Position numbers and translations under genes: made by a program. From Anaeramoeba flamelloides (Eukaryota > Metamonada > Anaeramoebidae): DNA of 64,000 nucleotides. This document shows positions 24,301-36,634 of this stretch, one piece after another. Under the pieces are notes generated by a model. The model was not told the DNA's origin and searched no databases. It was given only the letters and a program-made list of their open reading frames with translations. Each line of letters opens with the position of its first letter. Position 1 is the stretch's first letter. The stretch covers positions 4,340,001 through 4,404,000 of the forward strand of contig JANTQA010000048.1 of assembly GCA_027625915.1 (NCBI GenBank). The letters run 5' to 3'.

Positions 24301-25723
24301 AAATATTTTGAAATTTTTGATTTTTTTTTATTAAAATAAAAAAATAATCGATTTAAAATAACTTTAATATTTTTTTATTAGTGTTTTAAAAAGTTCCTAA
24401 GCAAAAAGTGCTTTTCGATTAACATAAAATAAAATAATTATTTTTTTTAAAGGGATCTTTTTTAAAAAAATTATCTTTGTTCATAATAATTAATTTTTTC
24501 AATTATAAATATTTCAAAAATTATGAAGAAAAAGATTAAATTGAAAACTTACAACTGGGGTGTGTCTGTTAATATCATATTTATAATAAGAATTTTGAAT
24601 TCGATAAGAATAATTTATTCCTTTAATTACTTTGGCTATAGCTGTGTAATTACCAGTTTCAGCTAATGAAGACCATGAAATTGGCTGTTCTAGATCATAT
24701 TGTGGGATAATGTATTTAATTTTTGTTTTACTAACAATTTTTGAAGTTGGATATCGATTTAATTCAAATACTTTTTCAATTTTTCTTAATAATATTGAAT
24801 TTCCAAGATTTGATTCTTTGTTATTATGTAATTTTGAATCCTAAAATATAATATTATAATAATAATTATTTTAAAATTTAATTTTTTTTTTTTTGTTTTT
24901 TAAATTAAAAAAGAAAGAAATAGAATAATTAAAAATATTTTCAGATAAGAAATTTTGAAAAATAAAAAATATTTTTATTTTAAAAAAACAATAAAAAAAA
25001 AATAAATTATACTCTTTGAGTTGGTGTATATTTACCAAGAATAGCCCCTGTCGGTGAAGAAAATTGCTTAATGTTTTTGAAACTTTTTTTATGTATTTGA
25101 TTAATAAAATTTATTAAGTTATTATGTGTTTGTTTTTCTAATTTATTCCAAACAGATTTTAATTGTGGCAAATATTGATTTAATTGGAAATTAGATTTGA
25201 TTAAGGAAAGGGAATTTGTTTGTAAAAAAGGTGAAAATATTCTTTTGGTAAAAATATTTTGAATTCCATTTAACCAATGGTAATGTGCTCGATAAAAATC
25301 TCGAGTATAAATTATTTTATTTTGTTTAGCAATGGCCTTTTGATAAGATCTTAGTAATCCGTATTGTTGCAATTGACTTGGGTGAATTGGTATTTGTTTT
25401 ACTTGGGAAAGAACAATTTGTGCCCATCTTTTACTTGCTCTTTCAAAATCTTTATATGTTAAATAATAATTGGGCTTTGGTTCAAATGGTACTAATAATG
25501 TATCCCATGGATTTTTTTTTGTCAAATATTTATCAAAATCAGCTGTTTCTGACGTTTCCACTTTTTCATTTGATTCTCTTTCTTCACTGTAATTATTTTA
25601 AAAATATAAAAACCATTTAAATTAAAATTAATATTGAAAAGAAGAATTAGAAAAAATAAATTATATTTTTTTCGTATGCTAGATTTCTGGTATTTATATT
25701 TTGATAGTTAGATATTTTATATT

Positions 25724-25785
<62 letters not shown>

Positions 25786-28700
25786 CATCGTTTTCAAGAA
25801 AGTGAATAACAAAATTTTTAAGAATCAATCAAAATCTTCTTCTTGTTTTAGGTTGTTCAACCTTTTTTATGGATCATTTTTAAAAGTTTTTATTTTCACT
25901 TTTTTTAATAAAAGAGTACTGAAATAAAAAAGTTAATCTTAATATATTTTTTTTTTTTTTAAAATTTTAAAAATCAAATCCCATAAATTCTTTAATTTGT
26001 TTTTTGAATCCCTGAAAAAACCTCAAAAAGACTCAAAAATGCAAAATATTCGAATTTTTTCAAACAAGGCTTTGTTCCACAAATTTTGGTGTTTAAATAG
26101 TGTAGGGCTAATTTTTTCCATTTAATATTATACATGGAAGGAAAAAGTCTCACTCAAATACACCAAAATCTTATAAAAAATAATCATTTTAAAACTCTTG
26201 GTAATGGTTTTTTGAAAAAGTATATTGGATTTTAAAATCATATTAAATTTTAACAAATTAAACATAAAATATTTTTAAAATAATCTATGTTACCTGAGCT
26301 AAATATTTTTTTTTTGAAATTAATGTTTTGAAAAGAATTTGCATAAAATTTTTATAAAAAAAAAAACACAAAAAAAAATTTCTTGAAAAAATTTCTTCGA
26401 ATTAAAAAAACCTCACAAGTAGATCGTTAGATTAGATTATCATAATCCAAAAGTTGTTTTTATTTTTCCATTTAAATAGAAATTTTTTAAACTTTATTTA
26501 TTTAGTTTGTTATTTTTTTCAAAAAAAAGAACAAATTTCTTAAATATTGAATTTTTTTTTTTGAAAAAATTGTTTTAATAAATTTATTTATTTATTTATT
26601 CATTTAAAGAAAGGAGTAATTAAAGAAAATTGTATCAAATAAAAAAAAAGAGAAGAGAAACAATTGTTTAAATAACAAAATGAAAATACAAAAAACTACC
26701 AAAAGGTTATTTAATTTTTCAAATATCGAAAACTGTTGGAAATGTTTTTAAAAAAGGTTTTGAAAACTCCACAAACTTATCCAAACAGTTTTCAATACTT
26801 AAATAATTTACAGAACATTTTGGTTTTTTAAATATTTAATAAGCTTTTTTCTTCAAAATAAATTTTTTAACAGTAACTTAATTAACAAATGGAAAACGGT
26901 CAATCAAAAGTTGTAAAATAATTTCTCAATTAATTTCTTATAAAGGTGAAAAAAAATATTATTTACAATCCAGAACAATAAATTTTTTTGATTTTAAAGA
27001 ACGATCATGTTGGAATTTATTTAAGTGTTCATTTTGTTTCTAATTTACATTAGATTGGGTATTATGTTCTTTAAAAATTTGTTTTTTCTTTTCAAAGATC
27101 CTTCCATCAAGGCATTTGATTAATTAAAAAAAATGAACAGTAATGTTTTTTAAGTTTAAATTGTAAGAGTGGGAAATAGTTTCGTTGTGCTTTCTTCAAC
27201 AAATGATGATTTTCATAATTAAGTATTAAACGGTTTTTCTCTTGTTGAAATTTTGATTTTTTTAAAAAGAGAAGGAGAATAAAATATAAATAAAAAACAA
27301 ATAAGCCGAGCTATACGCAGAGAATTAACCAAAAAATAGTTACAAAATGTGCAATTAGGAATGTAATTGTAATTTAATTGGATAAAGGTGTTGGTTTTTG
27401 AGTTAACGTATGACTTGGATTTGAAGATTTTTTATTTCATTTACTTTTGGAAAAAATAAAATGAGAAAACTTTGCTTTTCTATAAGCGATCAATCAACTA
27501 AAATAAAAAATTATCTTTTATGAGGTTGAGTAAGTATATAGGCCTTGTTTAATGTTGAAAATCAAAATCCAAATTCTTAATTAAACAAATATTTTCACTT
27601 TATTCAAATATTAGCCTTTTTAAATTCAAATTATAATTAATAAATTTGAAAAAATACACATTTATATCAACACAAACTTATTTTTTTCCTAAGCTTTCCA
27701 AACAATAAAATTTATAAAAAAGTTTTATTGTTAAAGTAAATTTTTTACTTTTTCAGAATTTCTCTTTTTCTTTTTAAGAGCAATGTAGGGTTTTTGTTAA
27801 GGTTTTTAGAAGAGAAATTATCATATTCTTTGATCACATCCAAAACTTTTGAAAGAAAATTACTCTTTTCTTTTACGTTTTTTTACAATTTTTTCGTATA
27901 ACCTTTTGGTTTAATATGAAATATATTATAATATTTTCCTCCAAACAACGTGGACTTGTTCTAATTTCAACAATCTGATGTTTTTATTCCAAATAAATTC
28001 CAAAATAGTTTGATTTTTTTCGTTCTTGAAAATAAAATTAAAAAATTTCTTCAAGAAATATCGATAATTAGTGATACTTTATAATAAAAAATAAAACCAA
28101 ATACCATTAACATTTTAATTTTCAATGATTTTTGACTTGTTGAAAAAAAACTAATATTTTCCATTTTCGAGATTTTTTGTTGTTTTTACAATTTCCGTTA
28201 TTTTTTCTTTAAGAATTTTAAATTTACAAAATATATTAAATTTAGTTATTAATTTAAAATTGAAGAAGATTATTTTTTCATTCTTTTTTTTATTAAACAC
28301 AAAAATTAATTTAATTGATCTCTCTCTATATTAGATTTTTCGCTTTCATGATACAATTTTTATAATGATTCAAGTATAATGATTTATTGTTGGATCATGT
28401 TTTTGGATGGTTTAAAATTTCTTATTTTTATAGCCAATCCTTAATTTTCTTTTTTCTTTTTCATTTTGTATTTTGAAAATTGAAATAATAAAAAAACAAT
28501 AATATTTTCATTTATTAAATATTATATTTACAATAAAATTTTCTCTTTATTGTTTTACATTTATGATTATTTTTATTGTGTAGTTTATAAATTTTTATTC
28601 TATATATATATATATATATTATGGGATAGATGGGTAAATAGATAATTTTTAATGAAATAAATAAACTAAATTCCAAAATTTTGGACACAGTTTAAACAGT

Positions 28701-31234
28701 TGATAGAATAACAATACTACACTTTGAATTCAATTTGGAAATAATTTTGATTTTACAAACCATTTCATTTTTTGTCTTTTTTATTTTGTTTTCATTTTCT
28801 TTTTTCCAGTTACGTAATCTGTTTCGTTAGATCTAGGAATTTTTTTTTGATGGTTTGATAGAAGGTTTAGTGTTGAGTTTGTTGAATTGAAAAATCACAT
28901 ACAATTGGTTGATCGTATCTTATCATTTGATCAATCAACAATTGTTGATGGAATTTCAACAAATTTACCAATAGATTTTTTGTTCCGCTCGTTTCATCAT
29001 TTTGGAAGCACCTATTTTTAATTTTTTTTCTTTTATTTGGATTAAAATCATTGCTTGTAAAAACATTAATAATGGATAACTTAAATGTGGGTTTAATATT
29101 AGGTTTGGAAAAATATAATAAATTTAGTTTTTTTTTGCCTATTTTTTATTTTGGATGTTTCCAAAAAATTTGGAATGGGATTTAGTTTTAAATTTTGATA
29201 GAGAAGTACTGTTGTTATTTTTAAGGGGGGTTATGCTTGAAATAATAACCATCTTGTAATAAAATCGGTTCATTGAAAAAATCCGGGTAACGATGAAATT
29301 CTATCTTACTGATCAGAACAATTACAAAAACGAAAATTATTTTCACCAATAACCTTTTTTTTTTTTAAGAACACAATTTTATTACAAAATGATAACTAAA
29401 ATATAAACAAAAATAAAGAGAAAATTTTGTAACTCATAAAATTAAGAATACTGTTAAAAGCCAATTTTTATAATTAAAATTTTATCTCAAAAATAAAATA
29501 AGCAAGCTTAATTAAATCTCTAAAAGCATCATTTATAATCGATTTTGAAAAAGATCTTTGGGTTTTTTCAAACAGAAAACTTGGAAAAAGTTTTATAAAG
29601 TTCACACTTGTTGCAATTTCAACAAATAAGTTCTTAAAATATTTTGGGGATTTGAGATAAAAATTTTCATTTCTCGATAGGGAAATAATAATAGTAAATT
29701 TTATTGATAACAAAATTGAATTTATTTTAATATGTAGGATCATCTAATTTTCAGAAGTTGGTTTAGTTGAGGAAATAAAATCACTTTTTGTGTCAAAAAA
29801 TTGTCAAATTTTTTTTTTGGGATCTTGGACTTTAACAAATTTTTTTTGATTGAATTGAATTTTTGTTTTTTTTGTGATTTTTGTTTTTTTTGTGATTTAT
29901 GACTTTGAAAAAAAAAAGTGGTGCAAGATAAAATAAAAAAGAATTAAAGAAGAAAAAGAAATGAAATATTTACTCTATGTTTTGTGTTTGTAAATATTTT
30001 ATGATTGAAAGTTCTTCTTTGGGTAGCAAATTAAAGATTTCGTCATCGTGTGTTGTCATCATTTTGTCAATATTTTCAGAGCTTGGTGTAATTCCAGAGA
30101 TCGATTCTGAAACATTATCTTGATCATCAAAATCAGTTTCAGTTACCAAATCGGTTCCAGAAGACATGTCAGTGGAATAGTCTTCTTGTGTTTCTTTTTC
30201 ATTTGAAGACTTTAGAGATTCTATTTGAAAAAAATCCCAGATCTAATTTTAAGAGTTAAGTGAATGGGTTGAGCCAAAGGTATTTTTTGAGAATGAACAA
30301 TAATTTTTTATTTTTCTCCTCTTTAAAAAAAAAGAAGATAAACCAATGTCTATACAAATAAAGATAATTAAACAAAAAAAAATAGAGCAATACTGGTATT
30401 GTTTGTTTGAGTCGATAATAGTGTGCCCCTAAGACGTTTGGTAATTTTAAAACTCCTATTTTTTTTTTTGTTGAGTTGTACCATTCAATCGATGCTTGTT
30501 CAAATTCATTAAAGGTTTCAAAATCCTCGGGATCTGGAAATTTACCAAGATCTTTTGGGTTTTTTTGTGTCATATCTTTGGATTAATTTTGATCTTCCTT
30601 CTTGTGTAAAATATTGCTTATTGTTTCCAATTTTGAATTCTTTTGATTGTTAGTTGATCGATAAATCAAAAACAAAACAAAACAAAAATTTTTTTATTTG
30701 TTTCAGGTTTGTTAAAACAAAAGTTTTTAATAAAAAAAAAAAGTGTTTATAAAAAAGGAAAACAAAAAATTTGGTTGGGGTTTGGGTGAAGAACCAATTA
30801 TTAAATTGTTTTCCAAAAGAATGTTAAATTTGAAATTACAAACCATTGGTTGGTGGAAGACTTTTTTTTCTGAAGCTATGATTCTCTTCGATTTTCAAAT
30901 AATTTATATCGTAACAATTCCCTTCGTTATCCATAAAAGCAGCTGTTTTTTTGATGTTTTTTTTTTCTGAAGAAGTAATTGGGTACTTTTTTTGGAGGCT
31001 GATCTTTGGAAGAGAATACTCTCCATCTATTTTTTTTTTATTTTTTTTTGTTCCATTTTTTACAAAAGAAATGAAAAAGGGGCATTTGTTAATTCAATTT
31101 TAAGTGGTTAAGAAAAGAAAATTAATTTTTGTTTAAATGTATTTGTTAAAGTTGTAAAACTTACAAAAACCTTGAGCTTGGTATACAAAACCAGAATTAT
31201 CTTTGTTGTTTTTCTCTTGAACAGATTCAGACAT
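21305..31234 (-). CDS. Large unrecognised helical-repeat-like protein, seven exons
   Basis: Exons in transcript order are 31165-31234, 30394-30575, 29974-30242, 25013-25586, 24553-24840, 23592-24032 and 21305-23356. All introns are GT-AG and all phases fit, giving 1292 codons. The N-terminal half repeats a motif: FPDPEDFETFNEFEQASIEW (exon 2) and YYLTYKDFERASKRWAQIV (exon 4), each followed by a short P/I-rich segment. That repeat ties together exons separated by 4.4 kb. The C-terminal half is Leu/Ile-rich and helical, resembling armadillo-like repeats (for example FVTQLLNSENGTKLMVQCLK), interrupted by an acidic/basic tract of K and E and a Ser/Thr tract. The frame has one TAA at 22946-22948. 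Reading one A more in an upstream A-run and one fewer in a downstream A-run gives a plausible uninterrupted helix (ILLNCLQEHKYGKYF). I do not recognise the family; a scaffold role would be a guess. Confidence 0.7.
25731..25789. repeat. (TA)n microsatellite
   Basis: An uninterrupted TA dinucleotide run of about 59 bases inside the 4.4 kb intron. Confidence 0.95.
26082..26170. repeat. Hairpin, about 40-nt arms
   Basis: ATTTTGGTGT at the left and ACACCAAAAT at the right pair, followed inward by further complementarity (TTTTTTCCAT with ATGGAAGGAAAAA). A small imperfect palindrome, possibly an old MITE. Confidence 0.5.
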
Positions 31235-32182
31235 CAAATAACAAAATAAGAAAAATGAAACAAATATTTTTCAAAAATTTTTAAGAGAGAATTAATATTG
31301 GGAAATTTCCTGTTTCTTAGAATTTTATTTCAGGAATTTAAACAAAGTAAAACCAACCAAGGCTTTTGAAATAAAAGTAATAATATTTTTTAAGGCAGTA
31401 ATATTTTTAAAAAAAAAATAAATTGAAATCTAGATAAAGATCTTGGAAAAAATATTTTTTTGTAATTTGTGTTTCGACTTTTAAAAGGGATGAATTAACC
31501 TCATTTAAACAATTAATTAATTCAATACTGTTTGAAATCCAAAATTCACATATTTCCATTATAAAACAAAAAAAAGTAATCTATTCTTTTGTTTAAGAAT
31601 GTAGTAATTCTTGGAAAATGGGAAAACATATTTTTCGTTTTATATTTTAGTGTATTGATTTTTTATGAAAAAATTTTATTTTTTAATTATTTTAAATTAT
31701 TATTATATCAATACAAAATTTCAGCCAATAAAATTAATAAAAGTTCAGGTGATTTAATAAATATATATTTGATAAAAGTTTGAACAAATTTTTCGCAATT
31801 AAATTAAGATCTATTAAGCAAAAAAAATTTTTTCTTTAAGGTTTAGAAAAAGTTGTTTTTTGGTTTGCAAAAAATGAAAAAAAATTAAAAAAAAATTTTT
31901 TAATAAATAGTTTGGTATTATTCACAAGAATCCTTATAACAATTCAAATCATTTTTATCAGACAAAAAAATTATTTTGAATTTTGAAAATAAAAAAACAC
32001 TATTCCCAAATATCTCTCAGAAAATTTTATTTGGAAAAATCAAATTGTATCTCTGAACAAAAACATAAATTCTTGGTAATATTTTTAAATGACTTTCAAA
32101 ATTTAATGATTATAACTAAAATTCTTGTAAAAAAATAATTATTTTTCAATCAGGTTAAATAAATCATTTTTTTTTTTTTTAG
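31235..32182. other. Intergenic, 5' flank of the large gene
   Basis: No gene is supported. The first 100 bases would hold the promoter of the leftward gene, but I see no diagnostic element among the A/T runs. Confidence 0.4.
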
Positions 32183-32482
32183 GATAACAGTTTGAATACT
32201 TCTGAGAGGTAGTGAGTATCGGAAATAATTTTATCGAATCGATTGGAAATCTTAGTTTTATTAATAAGAATATACAAGGTCATGGGAAATTATGTTGAGA
32301 GTGTGCTCGAGACACTAGGTTCAAACGACTCACAAGATATTCTTCTTAAAATAACTAAGATTATCAATTTCGAGTGCTTTATTTTTGATGTCTTGTTCAC
32401 TGGCAATCAAGAAAATTTTATTTACGATATTCAGTTGATTTACAATGAACTTAAAACACAAAACAAAACTCTAAAAAACAAA
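32183..32482 (+). pseudogene. Possible coding fragment or dead exon
   Basis: Bases 32219-32480 are less AT-rich than their surroundings and, in one frame, encode a helix-like stretch (VMGNYVESVLETLGSNDSQD, then ILLKITKIINFECF). A poly-T tract ending in AG at 32182 looks like a splice acceptor. The same frame is closed by adjacent TAG and TGA stops about 30 bases after it. After about residue 80 the frame decays into A/T-run translation. I cannot name a family. It may be a relic of a gene copy or a chance open frame. Confidence 0.25.
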
Positions 32483-33089
32483 AAATCAAAACAAATTTTT
32501 TTTAAATTAAATGATGTTTTTTTCTATACAGTTTCCCGATTTTTTTCATTCTCAATGTACTTTTCCATCTTTTCAATTCAATGAATGTTTTGTATATTGT
32601 CGGTTCTTTTTACTTCTTTTTGAGTTTTGGTAGACTTAATTGAAGATATTTTTTCTGTTTTCTCAAATTTAAATACTAACAAGTGCTCATTTATCAATTT
32701 ATTTGATTTGTTCTTCAATTCTTAATCTTATATTTCCCAAACATTGTATTAACAATGTAAAAAAAGATAATTTAAAAAATAAAAAGAAATAAAAAAAAAT
32801 TATCAGATGAATAACTTGTGTAAAATAGAAGAGATTTTCGAAAAATTCAGAGTTCAAACTTTAATTATCACTTTTCACTGATTAAATGGAATTGATCAGT
32901 TTTATCAAGATAATAGCATTTTTGTGACTAAAAAATTATTATTTTTTTTTTTATCAATAATCTATGAGGAGTTTCTACTCATTGAACCAAAGAAAAAAAA
33001 ACTCAATTTTTTTCAAAGATTACACTCCAATCCTTAAAAAATTACCAAAAAAAAAGATAAAAGGTGAAAAAAGTAAAGAAACATATATT

Positions 33090-34416
33090 AAAATATATCT
33101 TTTTCTATTATTATTCCAATCTTACAAATTCATTATCATATAAAATTTAAAAATTCCTTGAGTTCATTATAATTATTCTTTTATGAGTATATAATATTAA
33201 TGAATAACTTTTATTACAATCTGTTATTAATTTTAAAAAATGTGTAATTATTTGGAATTGTTATATATTTTATTAAGATAAGATTTGATTCAAAAATCTT
33301 GATCTTTATCCCAGTATTAAAATTTAATTCCAATTTAATAGTTCTCAATGTTCAACTAATTTTAACCTATTTTAGAATTAGAAAAATAATAATTTGATCA
33401 ACACAAATATCCTGCAAAAAAACAATTAATTTTGAGAAATAAACTAACAGAAAGAAATTAAAACGGTGATCAGATCAAAAGATACAGCTGTTCCAAGGCT
33501 ACCGTGAAATTTTATCAATATCAAATTTTGATGTTGATATAGATTTTTAAATCGAAGAATATGTGAATAAGAAAGCTTATATTGAAAATATTCTTTCATA
33601 TATGAGTTGATATGCAAAATATTTTTCTAATGTGATCGAAAAATAAATTCATTTTTTAGAGGAGATTTTATTTCGTTTCTTAATGAATTTTTGATGTTTA
33701 ATGTCATTTTGGGTTCTGAAGATTTATTTTTGAAAATCAGAAAAAATTCTTGAATATTGACTCATTTAGAAATTTTTTTTTTTCAATATGAGCTTTATTA
33801 TTCTAATATTGAACTTTTTAGAAATTTATATCAACATCAAAATTTGATATTGATAAAATTTCACAGTAGCTTTGGATTGACTGTAATTTTTATTTTAGAT
33901 TCAGTTCGTGGGCTGGTTGGGCATTTACATTTACATTTCTTTCCAATTAAGAAATATTCATTGAATCCCAATTTATTGTTATATTAGATTTATTAACAAT
34001 TAAAATATTACATGAGAATAGATCCCATTAAATCCATTCTATAGTTTTAATTCTCTTTAGTTAAAACAATCGTTCATATTGCATAATCATTTTTTACAAA
34101 CCACAGTTAAGTTTAAATTCAAAATATTTTACAAAATGTTTTATAGAAAATGATAGTTATAAAGATTGTACAAGATCTCCTTTTTTATTTATTGATCTAG
34201 CCAATTTTGTTCCTTTTAAAATTTAGGAGTAAGTTCAATTAAAACGAGAGTCTTATACCATGGAGTCAATACTTTAACTTTTTTTTTTTCAATTCACAAA
34301 TGGATCTGAAAGCTTCCTTCTTTATTTAGTTCTAGTTTTGGTTGAATTTTATTATTTAAAGTGCTTTGTTTTAAAATGATTTACTGAAGTCAAAATAAAG
34401 AGTGTAAAAAAATTTA
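33090..34416 (+). repeat. Dispersed repeat LR1, copy with two nested MITEs
   Basis: Aligns with the reverse complement of 9960-10890. The alignment is interrupted exactly by family B element 33485-33883 and ends where family F element F2 begins at 34417. It is non-coding throughout, and its true ends are undefined. It predates both insertions. Confidence 0.7.
33485..33883. mobile_element. MITE family B, copy B2, nested in LR1
   Basis: 399 bp with TA on both sides (33483-33484 and 33884-33885). The left end is CAGCTGTTCCAAGGCTACC and the right end is a diverged inverse. Arms share GATATTGATAAAATTT-type blocks in inverted order. The other LR1 copy shows the uninterrupted site, so the insertion boundaries and the TA duplication are directly supported. 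Confidence 0.8.
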
Positions 34417-34831
34417 AGGGATGTTTCAAAATATAAAGCGAGTTTTTTTTGTTATAGAGGAACTATACATTAACCAATCATAAGACTGATAATAAACCCT
34501 AAAAAAATATGGTATTGATTTCTTAAAGTTCTATTATTTCAAAATAAATTCTAATAATGAACGATCAAATTGGAAAATTTATCTTAAAAAAATAGAGTAA
34601 ATTTTTTTATAAAATTTTATTCATCAAAAAAAATAAAAAAATTTTAAAAAAATTGAGAAAATTACTAAAAATACACTACAAATGGCATTCCAAATTTAAA
34701 ATTTACTTTAAATATCGAGGAATTGACGTTCAAAATCGAGTTAAACTTGGGTACATTTATACATTAGTAACTTGGATGTTGCATTGGAACAACAAAAAAA
34801 AAATGCATAGATAATATTTTGAAACAGGGAT
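34417..34831. mobile_element. MITE family F, copy F2
   Basis: 415 bp with TA at 34415-34416 and 34832-34833. The ends are inverted copies of TGTTTCAAAATAT. It aligns along its length with F1 (6778-7194) and is non-coding. It truncates the visible match of LR1. Confidence 0.75.
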
Positions 34832-35042
34832 TATAGTTGAAGGGCACGAATTATTTTGATCACTGTAAATATATTTTCAGATAAAGAATCTTTATTTAAA
34901 AATTGGTCAACTTTAAAAAAAAAAATAGATACTAGTCCCTTAAATCAATAGACCAACCACAATTAATTTTGGGAATTCTTTAATAATATATCAATTTTGA
35001 TAAATTATTAACTTTGCTTTTATTAAACCAAAAAAATTATAA

Positions 35043-35909
35043 CCATTGTGAAAAAAATTTGGGTCATTAAAAAAAATTGGGTCAGTCAAAAATTTGTTTT
35101 CGTTTTTTAAATAATAAATATTAGCAAAATGATTTTTGATCAAAGTAAAATTTTATGAACAAATCTTACATTTAATAAAAACCAAAGTCATTATCAATAA
35201 TAATTTTCAAAGGAAATATTAAATTGTTGCATTTTAACCTTTTGGAATTACTGTGGAACTCCAAAAATACAAAAATTTATTTTTAATTGTAAACTTTACT
35301 AAAAATAGGAGAACTATTTATTAGGAAATATTAAAATCTATTAATTCAATAAGATATTTATCATTATTAATAAACGCAAATTTATCACAGTTAATCTTAA
35401 ATATCCTTTTAAACCAAATTGAATAATAAAATCTTCCAAGAAAGCTGTTTTTTTCGAAAGAGATTGTTTTCCACTAATGTTTACAATCAAAACTTCAAAA
35501 TACCTAAATACCAAGATTTCAGAAACCATTGAAATTCTAAAAATCCCCAATAGAAAAACCTTAATTTAAAATGGTTATTAATTTTTGGTCTTTCCAAACA
35601 ATGATTAACTAGATCTTGTAATGTAATCTAATAAAAAAAAATTAACATTTTTAGTAAAGTTGACAATTAAAAATAAATTTTTGTTTTTTGAGTTCCACAG
35701 TAATTCCAAAAGGTTAAAATGCAACAAGATAATATTGCTTCTGAAAATTATTATTGATAATGACTTTGGTTTTTATTAAATGTAAGATTTGTTCATAAGA
35801 TTTTACTTTGATCAAAAACCATTTTGCTAATATTTACTATTTAAAAAACGAAAACAAATTTTTGACTGACCCAATTTTTTTTAATGAACCAAATTTTTTT
35901 CACAATGGT
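35043..35909. mobile_element. Foldback element with about 265-bp arms (family D)
   Basis: The left arm (35043-35310) and right arm (about 35645-35909) are inverted copies with a modest number of differences. Both begin from the outside with CCATTGTGAAAAAAATTTGG and include GTCAGTCAAAAATTTG, ACTTTGATCAAAAA-type and GGAATTACTGTGGA blocks. The 330-bp spacer has no recognisable gene; its short open frame is not assigned. TA follows the right end. Confidence 0.8.
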
Positions 35910-36634
35910 AAGAATAAAAATTCCAGATCTATCATTTCTTCAGATTATTCATTAAAGGGGTTTTATTGATAAAAATAATCTCATTCACTAATCTCAAAAA
36001 ATATCCAATAATTTTTATTTGAGAAATCTCTTAAAGAATTCCTTTTTTTATTGACCAAGTCAACTTCACTAAAGTAAAAATCATTTTGAGATTTCAATTT
36101 TAGCAAAATTTGATTTTTAATTTATTTGTCAAATTAAAAAATAGCTTTATAAAAATTAAAAGTAATTTTTGACGAATAAAAAAATCCAAAATAAAATGAA
36201 ATTTTTAAAGGGAGACAAGAAAAAGAATCTTATAAACTGACATAATCAACATCATTGATACCAACAGATCTCTTTAAATATTTTTTGAGTTTTGAAACAT
36301 TTCAAAGTTAATAGGAATTATTACCAAATGAAGAAATACTAAAAATTCAAAAAGGAGAGAATAATTAATGTTTAAATTTTAAAAAAAAGTCCCTACTTTA
36401 CAAACCATTTTATTAAAGACAAGAAAACCACCCAAACATACCTCTCTAAAAAAAAAATAATAAACAGTTATCAAACACATAAAATCGATCCAAAATTTTA
36501 ATCGAGTTAGATTCATTTTTATGAATTAATACTTTTCAAATTGAACTTTTTCACTTTCAACACTTTTAATCACAACCCCATTTATTTTACCAAAACCGTT
36601 TTCTTGTTGTTAGTGTTTTATTAAAGGATTAAAA
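35910..36634. other. 5' flank of GTF2E2
   Basis: Non-coding. The last 100 bases before the ATG are pyrimidine-richer (for example ACCGTTTTCTTGTTG), consistent with a 5' UTR, but no defined promoter element can be shown. Confidence 0.4.

Larger units (their letters stand above)
25587..29973 (-). other. 4.4 kb intron of the large gene
   Basis: The donor is ATAGA|GTAAAT (exon end 29974) and the acceptor is ATTACAG|TGAAGA (exon start 25586); the phase fits and the two flanking exons carry copies of the same motif. It contains a (TA)n tract of about 59 bases at 25731-25789, a hairpin at 26082-26170, a short TA tract near 28602-28619, and otherwise A/T runs. No nested gene is visible. Confidence 0.8.

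Noticed and set aside
30743-30970. A plus-strand gene between exons 1 and 2 of the large gene
   Set aside because: It lies in a 589-bp minus-strand intron whose splice sites keep frame, and its protein is unassignable.
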